Below, one piece after another: positions 25,399-34,215 of a DNA stretch of 64,000 nucleotides. Position numbers and translations under genes: made by a program. The stretch covers positions 13,619 through 77,618 of the forward strand of contig JAFADX010000005.1 of the NCBI GenBank assembly GCA_023424475.1. Direction: 5' to 3'. The notes under the pieces were generated by a model, which saw only the letters and a list, made by a program, of their open reading frames with translations, made no database searches and was not told the DNA's origin. Positions within the stretch are counted from its first letter, which is position 1. Every line of letters begins with the position of its first letter. This DNA comes from Pseudomonadota bacterium. Lineage in GTDB: Bacteria > Pseudomonadota > Alphaproteobacteria > Acetobacterales > Acetobacteraceae.

Positions 25399-26438
25399 AG
25401 CCAGCCCTTCCGGCGGAAATACCAGACCGGCAGGATGGCGCTGCCGATCATCATCAGGATCGCGAGGGGGTAGCCGTACTCCCACTTCAGCTCGGGCATG
25501 TGCTCGTAGTTCATGCCGTAGATCGACGCGATCAGCGTGGGCGGCATCAGCGCGACCGAAGCCACGGTAAAGGTCTTGATGATGTTGTTCTGCTCCACGT
25601 TGATCACGCCGAGCACGGCATCGAGCAGGAACTGCGCCTTGCTGTTGAGGAAGTTCGCGTGGTCGACGAGGGAGCGCACGTCGCGCACCAGCGTCTTGAT
25701 CAGCGGCTGGTTCTCCTTGCGCACGGCGCTCGCCTTCTCTGCCCCCACGAAGGCGAGGATGCGGTTGAGGCCGAGCAGCGTCTCCGAAGTCCGGGTGGTG
25801 ACTTCGCCGACCTGGCCGAGGGTGATCAGCGTCTCCTTGAGCTGGTCGTCGCGCCGGTTCGCCTTGATGTTGGCCCGCGCCGCCCGGAAGGTCCGCTGCG
25901 AGGCGCGGTCCATGTCGGCGCCGACGCGCTCGAGGATGTCGGCAAGTCGGTCCACGATCTGCTCGAAGAGATGGAGCATCACCGCGTCGGGCGAGGCGAG
26001 CATCTGCACCGGCAGGCGCTGCGCCCGCGCGGAGAAGACGGAGAAGGCCTTGGGCGTGGCGTAGCGCACCGTTACCAGCGTGGTGTTGGTCAGCACGAAG
26101 GTGATGGCGGTCGAGCCGTATTCCCCGCTGTCCACGCCGTAGAGGAAGTTCGCGGTCAGGAACAACGCGTCGCCTTCGCGGTAGAGCCGGGAGGAGCTTT
26201 CGATCTCCTGCATCTCCTCCCGCGTCGGGATCTCGAGGGCGAGCGCGGCCTGCACCGCCCTCCCCTCGGCCTGGGTCGGGTTGAGCAGGTCGATCCAGAC
26301 GGCGCGGCGCAGGTTCTGGGGCTCGCAGGCCGCGGCGGCGGCGGCCTGCGCCTCGGCCGGCAGCACCGCGGTGATGTCCGAGACGGCGCCCTCGCGCACG
26401 CGACAGCGGCCGTCCTCGACCGACCAGGTCGTGAGCAT
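25395..26438 (-). CDS. corA: CorA-like Mg2+/Co2+ transporter
   Basis: 347 residues. CorA forms a pentameric magnesium channel in the inner membrane. The hallmark YGMNYEHMPEL (GMN motif) sits between two C-terminal transmembrane segments (TVASVALMPPTLIASI and YPLAILMMIGSAILPVWYF), and the cytoplasmic N-terminal domain precedes a long stalk helix. The stop codon TAG lies inside the CTAG end of the module B repeat; the C-terminus RRKGWL is normal for the family, so the protein is not truncated. It has a plain ATG start and is probably monocistronic. Confidence 0.95.
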   Translation of the reverse strand: MLTTWSVEDGRCRVREGAVSDITAVLPAEAQAAAAAACEPQNLRRAVWIDLLNPTQAEGRAVQAALALEIPTREEMQEIESSSRLYREGDALFLTANFLYGVDSGEYGSTAITFVLTNTTLVTVRYATPKAFSVFSARAQRLPVQMLASPDAVMLHLFEQIVDRLADILERVGADMDRASQRTFRAARANIKANRRDDQLKETLITLGQVGEVTTRTSETLLGLNRILAFVGAEKASAVRKENQPLIKTLVRDVRSLVDHANFLNSKAQFLLDAVLGVINVEQNNIIKTFTVASVALMPPTLIASIYGMNYEHMPELKWEYGYPLAILMMIGSAILPVWYFRRKGWL

Positions 26439-26474
26439 GACGGAAATCCTCCGCTGTGAGCGTCCCCCGGGGCT

Positions 26475-26583
26475 TCTAGAGCAGATCCTGATCAGGTGGA
26501 ATCACCTGAACGGGTGAAGATGCTCGCAGAAACAACAGGCTGGAGACGTTGCCGTGAGCCAGAGCGAACGGGAACGGCTCTAG
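26475..26583. repeat. Dispersed repeat, module A
   Basis: It runs from tctagagcagatcctgat to gaacggctctag. An imperfect hairpin near the left end (gatcaggtg / cacctga) is followed by the conserved tail gaaacaacaggctggagacg... . The right-hand CTAG provides the TAG stop of the RNA ligase-like gene (26580-26582), and the left end lies between corA and that gene. Confidence 0.92.
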
Positions 26584-27149
26584 ACGCCTGCCCCCGCATG
26601 CGCCAAGCCGTCCGGCAGGGCAAGGCTCTGCAGCACGGCCACGGGCCGGAAATGCACCAGGTCCAGGCGGTCGGCGCGCCCGCCGCGCAGCGCCGGCCAG
26701 AGCGGCGCCAGGCATTCCAGCGCCCGACCCGCCCAGCCGGGCTCGCCCGCCGCCTCGCCCTTGGCAAGCGTGACATGCGGAACCCAGGCACCGGGCCGGT
26801 AATGCGGGTCGCAGGGCTGGTCGCCGAGGGCTTCGGCCAGCGCCCGCTGCCGCAGAAGCAATGCGTCAGTCACGACCGGCGCGAGGTAGAGCACCGGTGC
26901 CGGCGCGACGAAGAGGCCGAAGCCCGCGAAGCGCAGGTCGGTGGCGCCCCATTCCGCGGCGCGGCCGGCGACGGCGGCGGCGAGGCGCGCCCGGTCGGCC
27001 GTGTCGGGGTGGATGCTCAGCGTGACGTGCGGCGGATAGCCGAGGGAGAGGCTGTCCTCATGCAGCCCCGCATCGGCGAGCGCCCGCCACATGGCCTCGA
27101 TCGGAGCGGCGGCCGCGGCGTCGAGGCGCAGCGTGACCGCGTAGGGCAC
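26580..27149 (-). CDS. 2'-5' RNA ligase/cyclic phosphodiesterase family protein (LigT-like)
   Basis: 189 residues. The 2H phosphoesterase fold is shown by two H-x-T motifs, HVTLSIHP (about residue 42) and HVTLAKGEA (about residue 127). Such proteins ligate or hydrolyse 2',3'-cyclic RNA ends. It starts 2 nt after the mtnC stop, so it is the last gene of the mtnB-mtnD-mtnC transcript. A link to methionine salvage is not established; it may simply be co-transcribed. The stop is provided by the module A repeat. Confidence 0.85.
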   Translation of the reverse strand: MPYAVTLRLDAAAAAPIEAMWRALADAGLHEDSLSLGYPPHVTLSIHPDTADRARLAAAVAGRAAEWGATDLRFAGFGLFVAPAPVLYLAPVVTDALLLRQRALAEALGDQPCDPHYRPGAWVPHVTLAKGEAAGEPGWAGRALECLAPLWPALRGGRADRLDLVHFRPVAVLQSLALPDGLAHAGAGV

Positions 27150-27151
27150 GG

Positions 27152-27841
27152 TCAGGCCGCCGGCAGGCCGTGCAGGCGGGCGACGGCGGGAAAGTCGGCT
27201 GCCCCGGCATGGCGGCCGGACGCCTGGGTGCCGTCGCCAGCCCGCACCAGCTGGCAGGTCCGCATTCCGGCAGCCGCCGCGGCGTCGAGTTCCTCCGCCA
27301 CGTCCGAAAGGAAGAGGATGTCGCCCGGCGGCAGCCCCAGCGCCGCCGCGATGGCCACGTAGGAGGCCGCCTCGCGCTTGCCGCCGACCCTGGTGTCGAA
27401 GAAGCCGGCGAAGAGCGGCACCAGGTCGCCCGCCGCCGAATGGCCGAACAGCAGCTTCTGCGCCGCGACCGAACCCGAGGAATAGACCGCGAGCCGGACC
27501 CCGCCCGCGGCCCAGGCCCGCAGGCAGGCCGCGACATCCGGCCAGAGGTGCCCCTTCAGCCGCCCGTCCAGGTAGCCCGCGCGCCAGATCAGCCCCTGCA
27601 GGGTCTTGAGCGGCGTGACCTTGGCGTCCTCGGCCATCCAGCGATGCAGCGCCGCGCGCGGCTCCTCCCCGGACGCGGCCTCGCGCACCTCGGCCAGGAT
27701 CGCCGCCACGGCCGGGTCATCGCCACGGGCATCGAGGAAGGCGTCGAGCTCGGCCGCCGCGAAGGGGAACAGCGTCTCCTTCACGAAGGCGATCGCGCTC
27801 GTGGTGCCCTCGATGTCGGTCAGGACGCAGGCAGGCGCCAC
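27152..27841 (-). CDS. mtnC: Acireductone synthase (enolase-phosphatase E1)
   Basis: 229 residues. A HAD-family enzyme of methionine salvage, it enolises and dephosphorylates 2,3-diketo-5-methylthiopentyl-1-phosphate to acireductone. The HAD motif I is [19 protein letters not shown], with motif [17 protein letters not shown] (about residue 118) and motif [11 protein letters not shown] (about residue 175). The GTG start at 27841 lies 6 nt after mtnD. It is in an operon with mtnB and mtnD. Confidence 0.95.
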   Translation of the reverse strand: MAPACVLTDIEGTTSAIAFVKETLFPFAAAELDAFLDARGDDPAVAAILAEVREAASGEEPRAALHRWMAEDAKVTPLKTLQGLIWRAGYLDGRLKGHLWPDVAACLRAWAAGGVRLAVYSSGSVAAQKLLFGHSAAGDLVPLFAGFFDTRVGGKREAASYVAIAAALGLPPGDILFLSDVAEELDAAAAAGMRTCQLVRAGDGTQASGRHAGAADFPAVARLHGLPAA

Positions 27842-27847
27842 GCGTGC

Positions 27848-28387
27848 TCAGTCCACCGTGACGGGAATGCGCGCGGCGATGTCGCTGCCCGTGTAGTGCG
27901 GCGTCCAGCCCGTGGTGTCGGTGAAGACGCGCAGCGCGGTGACGTGCGGTACCTCTCCGGCGTCGAACCAGTGCTTCGTGTTGGCCGGGACCGAGATCAG
28001 GTCGCCCCGGCTGCAGTGGGCGTCGTAGATCTTCCCGTCCACGTGCATGACGAAATTGCCCGCGCCCTCGTGGAAGAAGCGGACCTCGTCCTCGGTGTGG
28101 ATGTGCTCGGAAAGGAATTTCGCACGGATCGCATCCTTCTGCGGATGGTCGGCGGTCAGGCGGATGACGTCGGCCGTCCCCGCCCTGGTCTCCTTGAGGA
28201 AGGCGTCGAGGTGGGGGCGATAGGCCTCGAGCACCGCGTCGGGCTCGGCGCCCTCGGGCAAAGCGGCGACCGGCCAGCGCTCGAAGCGCACGCCGATGGC
28301 GCCGAGCGCCTCGGCCATCTTCCCCGGGTCTTCGGTCCTGAGTGTTTCGGCGCCGGTGGCGGCGTCGCGGATCGTCAGCAGGCTCAT
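27848..28387 (-). CDS. mtnD: Acireductone dioxygenase
   Basis: 179 residues, a cupin enzyme that converts acireductone and O2 to the 2-keto precursor of methionine plus formate (Fe form). Metal ligands are visible in HIHTEDEVRFFHEG (H-x-H and E, about residues 95-108), and a later cupin histidine is in NTKHWFDAG. The ATG overlaps the mtnB stop by 4 nt. With mtnB and mtnC it forms the lower part of methionine salvage; mtnA, mtnK and mtnP are not in this window. Confidence 0.95.
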   Translation of the reverse strand: MSLLTIRDAATGAETLRTEDPGKMAEALGAIGVRFERWPVAALPEGAEPDAVLEAYRPHLDAFLKETRAGTADVIRLTADHPQKDAIRAKFLSEHIHTEDEVRFFHEGAGNFVMHVDGKIYDAHCSRGDLISVPANTKHWFDAGEVPHVTALRVFTDTTGWTPHYTGSDIAARIPVTVD

Positions 28388-28995
28388 GGCGTGCGCCTCC
28401 CTTCCTCCAGATGACAGAGCAGCATGAATTCCAGCGCCTCCAGCCGCGTCATCGCCGCGGACATGTCGGCACCCCAGACATATACGCCATGCCCGCGGAT
28501 GATGTAGCCCGGCGGGGCATCCGGCGCGCGGTCCCAGAGGGCGTCGAGCGCGGCCTGCAGGCGCGGGATGTCCTGGTCGTTGTCGAGAACCGGGACGGCG
28601 ACCTCGGCCTCGTGCGTCGGACCGCCGGGGAAGGCCTTGAGCAACTCGTAGCCGGCCAGGCGGATGTCGTCCTTCGCGCGGCGCGAAAGCACCGTATTGG
28701 CGACGGAATGGCCATGCACCACCGCCCCCGTGCCGGGGAAGCGCCGGTAGATCCCGCAGTGGAGCAGGGTCTCGTAGGACGGCCGGGCCCCGGGTTCGAG
28801 CGAGCCTCCCTGCCCGTCCACCAGCATCACGTCGGCGGCCGCGAGCAGGCCCTTGTGCCGGCCGGAGCGGGTGATGGCGATACGATCCGGCGTGAGCCGC
28901 ACGGATATGTTGCCGGCGGTGGCCGGCACCCATCCCATCGCATCCATCCGCCGCCCGGCGGCGGCGATGGTGGCGGCGGCTTCCTCGAGGGTCAT
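28384..28995 (-). CDS. mtnB: Methylthioribulose-1-phosphate dehydratase
   Basis: 203 residues, class II aldolase/adducin fold with a zinc site. It dehydrates methylthioribulose-1-phosphate, directly upstream of the mtnC reaction. Zn ligands are in VVHGHSVANTVLS (about residue 98) and RGHGVYVWG (about residue 170); the N-terminal AGNISVRL is family-typical. The ATG at 28995 was chosen because a longer frame upstream overlaps the tatA terminator. It is the first gene of the mtnB-mtnD-mtnC-ligT-like operon. Confidence 0.93.
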   Translation of the reverse strand: MTLEEAAATIAAAGRRMDAMGWVPATAGNISVRLTPDRIAITRSGRHKGLLAAADVMLVDGQGGSLEPGARPSYETLLHCGIYRRFPGTGAVVHGHSVANTVLSRRAKDDIRLAGYELLKAFPGGPTHEAEVAVPVLDNDQDIPRLQAALDALWDRAPDAPPGYIIRGHGVYVWGADMSAAMTRLEALEFMLLCHLEEGRRTP

Positions 28996-29019
28996 CGGCG
29001 CGGGGTCCGCGGAATGGCA

Positions 29020-29051
29020 AGGCCCCGCCGTGCGGCCGCGCGGCGGGGCCT
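29020..29051 (-). terminator. Terminator hairpin after tatA
   Basis: A perfect 11-bp stem (aggccccgccg / cggcggggcct) with a 10-nt loop, 26 bp beyond the tatA stop on the minus strand and just upstream of mtnB. Confidence 0.55.
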
Positions 29052-29077
29052 CGGCCGGAAGCCGATGGTCGGGACGG

Positions 29078-29341
29078 TCAGGCGGCGGGGCGGTTGCCGG
29101 CCTGCTCACCCTGGCTCGCCGTGGCCTGGCCCTGCTGCGGGCCGGGAATGTTGCCGGCCGGCGCCTGCGGGGTGGCCTGCGCCTCCATCGAGGCGTCGTT
29201 CTCGTCTTCCTTGATGTTCTGCTTGAAGGACTTGATGCCCTTCGCCAGGTCGCCCATGAGGCCGCTGATCTTGCCGCTGCCGAAGAGCAGCAGAATCACC
29301 AGCAGCACGACCATCCAGTGCCAGATGCTGAACGAACCCAT
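29078..29341 (-). CDS. tatA: Sec-independent twin-arginine translocase subunit TatA
   Basis: 87 residues. An N-terminal transmembrane helix ([17 protein letters not shown]), the FGSGK turn and an amphipathic helix [18 protein letters not shown] form the TatA signature; the tail is a Q/P/A-rich disordered stretch. It forms the protein-conducting element for folded Tat substrates. tatB and tatC are not adjacent, so it is encoded apart from them. The ATG at 29341 starts MGSFSIWHW. Confidence 0.93.
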   Translation of the reverse strand: MGSFSIWHWMVVLLVILLLFGSGKISGLMGDLAKGIKSFKQNIKEDENDASMEAQATPQAPAGNIPGPQQGQATASQGEQAGNRPAA

Positions 29342-29508
29342 TGTGGCGCCTCGATCCCGTTGTGGCCGCGCAAGGGGCGCGGCCGGCTCCGTCTGAACGG
29401 GGCGCAACCTAGTGTCCCGGGCGCGCCCATGCAAACCCACATGGGCCATCCGGCGCTTCGCCGCAACCGGTCTTGACGCCGGGGCCCACGGAAAGCATTT
29501 ACCGCAAT

Positions 29509-29597
29509 GATCCGGGCCCCTCTGGCGGCCGCCCGCCCCGTCGTGGCGAGGCGTCCGTGATGTCGGATCGCGTGGAAATCGCGCGATCCGGGCCCCT
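29509..29597 (+). repeat. Direct repeat in the leader of the TerC-like gene
   Basis: The 15-bp sequence gatccgggcccctct occurs at 29509-29523 and at 29583-29597, 74 bp apart and within about 135 nt before the TerC start. Both copies are G/C-rich and self-complementary in part, so they can form alternative pairings. A regulatory RNA is possible but not shown. Confidence 0.4.
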
Positions 29598-29642
29598 CTC
29601 CTGGCCACCGTCGGGTCGCGCCAGAGAGGAGGTGTTCGGGGA

Positions 29643-30647
29643 ATGGAATTCTTTTCCGCTGAATGGCTCGGCAAGCCCCTCTGGATGTGGAAGGGCTTCC
29701 TGGCGGTCGTGCTGGTGCTGCTCGCCTTCGACCTCGGCGTGCTGAACCGCCGGGACAGGGAGATGGGGATCGCCCGGAGCCTGTGGCTCTCGGCCTTCTA
29801 CATCGGCTTCGCGATGCTCTACGGCGCCGGGATCTGGTGGGCGCACGAGGCCGGGCAGCTCCCGACCAGCGACGGGGTCCATGCCGGCGTCGCCTATTTC
29901 ACCGGCTTCTTCATCGAGAAGGCGCTGTCCATCGACAACGTCTTCGTCATCAGCCTGATCTTCACCTATTTCGCGATCCCGCGCGCCTACCAGTACCGGG
30001 CTCTCGTCTGGGGCATCATCGGCGTGATCGTGCTGCGCGGGCTGATGATCGGCGCCGGCGCGGCGCTGGTGCAGCAGTATTCCTGGGTCCTCTACGTCTT
30101 CGGCGCCTTCCTGATCGCGACCGGCATCAAGATGCTGGTGGTGCCCGAGGGCGAGCAGGACATCGCGCAGAACCCGCTGGTGAGAGTCATGCGCCGGCAC
30201 ATGCGCGTCAGCGACCGGCTGCACGGCCAGAGGTTCTTCATCCGCGAGCCCGACGCGAAGACCGGCCGGATGGTGCGCGCCGCGACGCCGCTGTTCCTCG
30301 CCCTGGTGGTGATCAACATCGCCGACCTGGTCTTCGCGGTGGACAGCGTGCCGGCGATCTTCGCCATCACGACGGATACCTTCATCGTCTACACGGCGAA
30401 CATCATGGCGATCCTCGGCCTGCGCGCGCTCTACTTCGCGCTGGCGGCCATGGTGCACCGGTTCCACTACCTGAAGTATGCGCTGGCGCTGGTCCTGGTG
30501 TTCATCGGCGCGAAGATCTTCTGGAACCAGATCGTGGGGAAGGTGGACCCGGCCATCTCGCTCGGCGTGACGCTGGCGACGATCGCGGGCGGGATCGGCT
30601 GGTCGATGTGGAAGACCCGCAAGGATACGCCGATCGCCGCGCGGTGA
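29643..30647 (+). CDS. TerC/Alx family integral membrane protein
   Basis: 334 residues with about eight to nine membrane segments. The TerC family signature [16 protein letters not shown] (about residue 98) and a second acidic repeat [19 protein letters not shown] are present. Alx-type proteins are linked to manganese export and pH response, TerC to tellurite or metal stress. The start follows AGAGGAGG with good spacing. The cargo cannot be determined. A leader of about 300 nt separates it from the divergent tatA gene. Confidence 0.9.
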   Translation: MEFFSAEWLGKPLWMWKGFLAVVLVLLAFDLGVLNRRDREMGIARSLWLSAFYIGFAMLYGAGIWWAHEAGQLPTSDGVHAGVAYFTGFFIEKALSIDNVFVISLIFTYFAIPRAYQYRALVWGIIGVIVLRGLMIGAGAALVQQYSWVLYVFGAFLIATGIKMLVVPEGEQDIAQNPLVRVMRRHMRVSDRLHGQRFFIREPDAKTGRMVRAATPLFLALVVINIADLVFAVDSVPAIFAITTDTFIVYTANIMAILGLRALYFALAAMVHRFHYLKYALALVLVFIGAKIFWNQIVGKVDPAISLGVTLATIAGGIGWSMWKTRKDTPIAAR

Positions 30648-30649
30648 AC

Positions 30650-30698
30650 GGGCCGCCGGAGGGGCTCCGCCCTGGATCCGGCAAAGGCCGGGCGGCCC
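30650..30698 (+). terminator. Hairpin after the TerC-like gene
   Basis: Outer stem gggccgcc / ggcggccc encloses further G/C-rich inverted segments, directly after the stop. It is shared with the convergent DUF3141 gene region. Confidence 0.4.
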
Positions 30699-30788
30699 TT
30701 GTCAACCATGACCCGGTTCCGTGCGCCACGCGCCGGATCAACGCCCGGACCCGCCCTTGCCCGCGAAGGAGCGGCGCCCCTCTCGGCC

Positions 30789-32987
30789 CTATGCCGCCCG
30801 CGGTGCCCTCAGCCGCCGCACCTGGCCGCCCGTGCTGTCCGCCGGCGGCGGTTCCCCGGTGAAGACCCGTTCCATCTCCGACATGCGCCAGGCCGCTTCC
30901 TCGGGCAGTGCGCCGGTCGCCTCGACAACGGCGCGCAGCGCCTTCAACGCCTCGGCGCGCAGGGCGGGATCCTCCGGCAGCAGTTCCGGCAGGGTCTCGA
31001 CGGCGCGCACGTCGTCGATCAGCAGCATGAAGAACTGCTGGCGCACGATGCGCTTGAACTCCTCCAGCGGCAGCCTGTCCCGTCCCACCGTCTCACGCAG
31101 GCGGCGGATGACCGCGAAGGACCGCTCGTCCGCCGTGCCGACCGGCAGGCGGACCCAGATCAGGGCGCGGATCAGCGCCTCCTGGAGCCCGCCCTCGCTC
31201 ATCCCGGCACGCAGCCTCTCCACGGCCATCCGGACGAAGGCGCGCTGCTCCGGCCCCTCGGTGGGCTGCTGGCGCGGCGGCGCCGAGGCCGCGGCGACGC
31301 CCGTCATGGCCTGCACGAGCGGCGAGGCATAGATCTCGCGGAAGAGCCGCTCGCTCAGCGCATCGCGCTGCTGTCCGAAATCCCTGAGCATGCGCGTCAC
31401 GACGTCGGAAACCTGACGCTCCGCCATGCGGCCGGGATTGTCCTCCGTCACCGGCGTCCGCCGGGCACGGATCATCTCGGCCGCCGCGCCGACCCAGGCC
31501 ATGGCGGGGTTGCGATCGGAAAACAGCGTGTAGGACAGGCGCGACGGGTGGAACTGCTCGAGCGCCCAGGCGACGGGCGGCGCCGCCATCGCGCGCACCG
31601 CCGGCTGCACGAACTGCCGGTAGAGCGCGAGATTGGCCTCCGAGACGCGGCGCGCCGCGGCGAAGCGCCTCTCGTCCTCGGGCGACGTGCCGCCATGCTT
31701 GTCGAGGTCGGGGAAATCGCGCGCCTCGAAGGAGACGACCCAGTCGCCCGGCACCAGCGCGCCGCCGACCATGCCCTCGCGCGGCTTCAGGTCGGCCTCG
31801 TAGAGCCCGGGCGGCAGCACGTCGATCATGTCCATGTTGGAGGCGAACTCGGCGTGCTCCTTCCGGGCCACGCCGCCCGAGACGAAGATGCCGAGATGCC
31901 CGATGCTGCCATGCACCGAATAGACGATCGTCTTGCCGCGGGTGCGCAGCGCTTCGAGGGTGCCGTAGGCGTCCCTGATCCAGGACAGCGCCTGGGCCGG
32001 CGGCGTGATCTCGTCGCCCTCCGAGCAGAACACCACGATGGGGGATTCGATCGCGCGCAGGTCGACATGCGTACCGTCGGAGAAGGTCAGCTCGCCGGTC
32101 GCGAGCCGGTTGCCGATGAACAGCTCGTCGACGATGAACTGCATTTCCTCGGCATTGAGGCGCACATGCCCGCCCCACCACTTCTCGAAGCCGAGATAGC
32201 GATCGGCCGCCTTGTCCACCTCGGACCAGACGTCGTACTGCTTGGTCCACAACGTATTGGCGGGATTGCCGCTCTCGAAGTTGGTGACGAGCCAGGCGCC
32301 GTCGAACTTGCCGCCGCCGATGTCGCCGGTCAGCGCCGTCATCCACGACCCGCCCAGCAGGCCGCCGAGGTAGCGCATCGGCGCTCGGCCCTGCACGCCG
32401 GCCCAGTAGGACACCGGCGCACCGGCGACCAGCAGGGGGCCGAAGGCCTCAGGCCGGATCGCGGCCGCCATCAGCAGCGCCCAGCCGGCCTGGCAGTTGC
32501 CGATCGCCACCGGCCTGCCGTCGGCCCCGGCATGCAGGCGGCCGACCTCCTCGGCGAAGGCGACGATGGCGCGGACCACGTCCTCGATGGTCTGGCCCGG
32601 CTCCGGGTCCGGGCGGAAGCCGACGAAATAGCAGGGATGGCCGGCATGGATCGCGACGCCGATCTCGCTGTCCGCCTTGAAGCCGCCGATGCCCGGACCG
32701 TGGCCGGCGCGCGGGTCGATGACGATGAAGGGCCGGTTCAGCGGATCGGTCGGCGGCGCGCCCTCGGGCGGGGTGATGCGCGCGAGCCAGTAGTTGACCG
32801 GCCGGGGCAGGTTGCGCCCGTCCATCACGAGGTCGAAGCCGAAGGTCAGCACGTTCCGCATCGGGTCGTGCTCGGCGGCGAGCATCGCATTGCCGCGCTG
32901 CCGCAGCACGTCGAGGAACATGACGGAACGCTGCCAGGCGTCCACACCGTAGGCGGCCCAAGGCATCAGGGACAGATCGGCGGACAT
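30789..32987 (-). CDS. DUF3141 protein with a PHA-synthase-like hydrolase domain
   Basis: 732 residues. An alpha/beta hydrolase-like N-terminal half is recognisable from PFIVIDPRAGHGPGIGGFK (about residue 87). The elbow is GNCQAGW with a cysteine at about residue 165, the same C-for-S exchange seen in PHA synthases. A candidate histidine lies in HGSIGHLGIFVSGG. The helical C-terminal half (about residues 430-732) has no motif I recognise. The family occurs near PHA and acetate/phosphotransacetylase genes, but no enzyme activity is established to my knowledge. The ATG at 32987 gives MSADLSLMPWAAYG. Confidence 0.8.
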   Translation of the reverse strand: MSADLSLMPWAAYGVDAWQRSVMFLDVLRQRGNAMLAAEHDPMRNVLTFGFDLVMDGRNLPRPVNYWLARITPPEGAPPTDPLNRPFIVIDPRAGHGPGIGGFKADSEIGVAIHAGHPCYFVGFRPDPEPGQTIEDVVRAIVAFAEEVGRLHAGADGRPVAIGNCQAGWALLMAAAIRPEAFGPLLVAGAPVSYWAGVQGRAPMRYLGGLLGGSWMTALTGDIGGGKFDGAWLVTNFESGNPANTLWTKQYDVWSEVDKAADRYLGFEKWWGGHVRLNAEEMQFIVDELFIGNRLATGELTFSDGTHVDLRAIESPIVVFCSEGDEITPPAQALSWIRDAYGTLEALRTRGKTIVYSVHGSIGHLGIFVSGGVARKEHAEFASNMDMIDVLPPGLYEADLKPREGMVGGALVPGDWVVSFEARDFPDLDKHGGTSPEDERRFAAARRVSEANLALYRQFVQPAVRAMAAPPVAWALEQFHPSRLSYTLFSDRNPAMAWVGAAAEMIRARRTPVTEDNPGRMAERQVSDVVTRMLRDFGQQRDALSERLFREIYASPLVQAMTGVAAASAPPRQQPTEGPEQRAFVRMAVERLRAGMSEGGLQEALIRALIWVRLPVGTADERSFAVIRRLRETVGRDRLPLEEFKRIVRQQFFMLLIDDVRAVETLPELLPEDPALRAEALKALRAVVEATGALPEEAAWRMSEMERVFTGEPPPADSTGGQVRRLRAPRAA

Positions 32988-33069
32988 GGGGGGATCTCCG
33001 CGAGGGGGTTCGTGACCGGGGCCAGTCCTGCACGCATGGACGCGGATCTCCCGCAACCCATGCGCACGC

Positions 33070-33092
33070 GCGCGGCGCGCCTTGCGCCGCGC
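33070..33092 (-). terminator. Hairpin downstream of the first Bug-type gene
   Basis: Perfect 9-bp stem gcgcggcgc / gcgccgcgc with a 5-nt loop, about 60 bp beyond the stop of the gene at 33152. Confidence 0.4.
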
Positions 33093-33151
33093 AAGGCCCT
33101 CTTAACGCCCCTCGGGGTGTGCGGTCGCCTTGATCCTACGCAAACCCGCCT

Positions 33152-34129
33152 TCAATTCTCCGGGCGCAGGCCAAGGCGGCGGATCAGTCCGCCCCAGCGG
33201 CGGATGTCGCTCGCCTGCAGCGCGCGGAAGGTATCGGGATCGCTGCCGACGACCACGAAGCCGGCGGTTTCCAGCGCGCGGCGCTGCTCGGGCACCGCCA
33301 GGGCCGCCTGCGTCTCGGCCGAAACCCGCGCGATGCGGTCGGCGGGCATCCCCGCCGGGGCGAAGAGGCCGATCCAAGCCACCGCCGGTTCCGCATTCAC
33401 CCCGGATTCCCGCATGGTCGGCACCTCGGGGATGGCGGCGAAGCGTTCGGCGCTGGTGACCGCCAGCGCGCGGACCTTGCCGTCCCGCACCTGGCCCAGG
33501 ACGCCGCCGGTGGCCGCGAAGAAGGCCTGGATGCGTCCCGCCACCAGGTCGAGCACCGCCTGGCCGACGCTGCGATAGGGAACGTGCACCGCCTCGAAGC
33601 CCTGGGTGGCGGCGAGGTCCTCCATGACCAGGTGCGACAGGGTGCCGGGGCCGGTCGAGGCATAGGAGATCTTCCCCGGGTTGGCCTTGGCATAGGCCAC
33701 GAACTCGGCGGCCGTCGTCGCCGGCACCGAGGGATGCACCACCAGCACGAAGGGCAGCCGCGCCAGCAGCGACACGGGCGCGAGGTCGGTGGCGGGATCG
33801 TAGCCGAGGCTGGGGTTGAGGATCTTCGCCGTGCTGCCCGGCCCGCCGATGGTCACGCCGAAGGTGTGGCCGTCGGTGGCATGGGCGATCGCATCGGTGC
33901 CGATGTTGCCGCCGCCGCCGGCACGGTTGTCCACCACGACCGGCTGGCCGAGCACCTGCTGCAGGTGCGGCGCGATCGTCCGGGCGGCGAGATCGGGGGT
34001 CGAACCGCCCGGGAAGGCGACGATGACGCGCACGGGGCGGTCCGGCCAGCCTGGCTGCGCGCGGGCGGCGCCCGGCAGCAGGGACAGGGCAGGCAGCGCG
34101 GCCCCGAGGGCACGGCGGGTCAGGCTCAT
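33152..34129 (-). CDS. Bug family periplasmic binding protein (TctC-like), first copy
   Basis: 325 residues. TctC/Bug proteins bind carboxylates and other small organics in the periplasm, sometimes without an adjacent transporter. A twin-arginine-like signal (MSLTRRALGAALPALSLLPG) precedes the family start RPVRVIVAFPGGSTPDLAAR. Motifs VVVDNRAGGGGNIGTDAIAH and FVPYRSVGQAVLDL-type segments are visible. No TctA/TctB membrane genes are nearby, making it an orphan receptor; the ligand is unknown. Confidence 0.9.
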   Translation of the reverse strand: MSLTRRALGAALPALSLLPGAARAQPGWPDRPVRVIVAFPGGSTPDLAARTIAPHLQQVLGQPVVVDNRAGGGGNIGTDAIAHATDGHTFGVTIGGPGSTAKILNPSLGYDPATDLAPVSLLARLPFVLVVHPSVPATTAAEFVAYAKANPGKISYASTGPGTLSHLVMEDLAATQGFEAVHVPYRSVGQAVLDLVAGRIQAFFAATGGVLGQVRDGKVRALAVTSAERFAAIPEVPTMRESGVNAEPAVAWIGLFAPAGMPADRIARVSAETQAALAVPEQRRALETAGFVVVGSDPDTFRALQASDIRRWGGLIRRLGLRPEN

Positions 34130-34215
34130 CGCGTATTCTCCCCGAAGGCAGCGAGTCGCCGCGGGTTGCAGCATGGCCCCGGCCTTGGGGCAAGCGCCGA
34201 TCCGCCGGGCGCGGG

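Noticed and set aside
27152..29341. tatABC operon
   Set aside because: Only tatA is present; the neighbours are methionine salvage genes separated by a hairpin.
29344..29642. yybP-ykoY manganese riboswitch before the TerC gene
   Set aside because: I could not find the conserved loop motifs; only a direct repeat and G/C-rich stems are visible.
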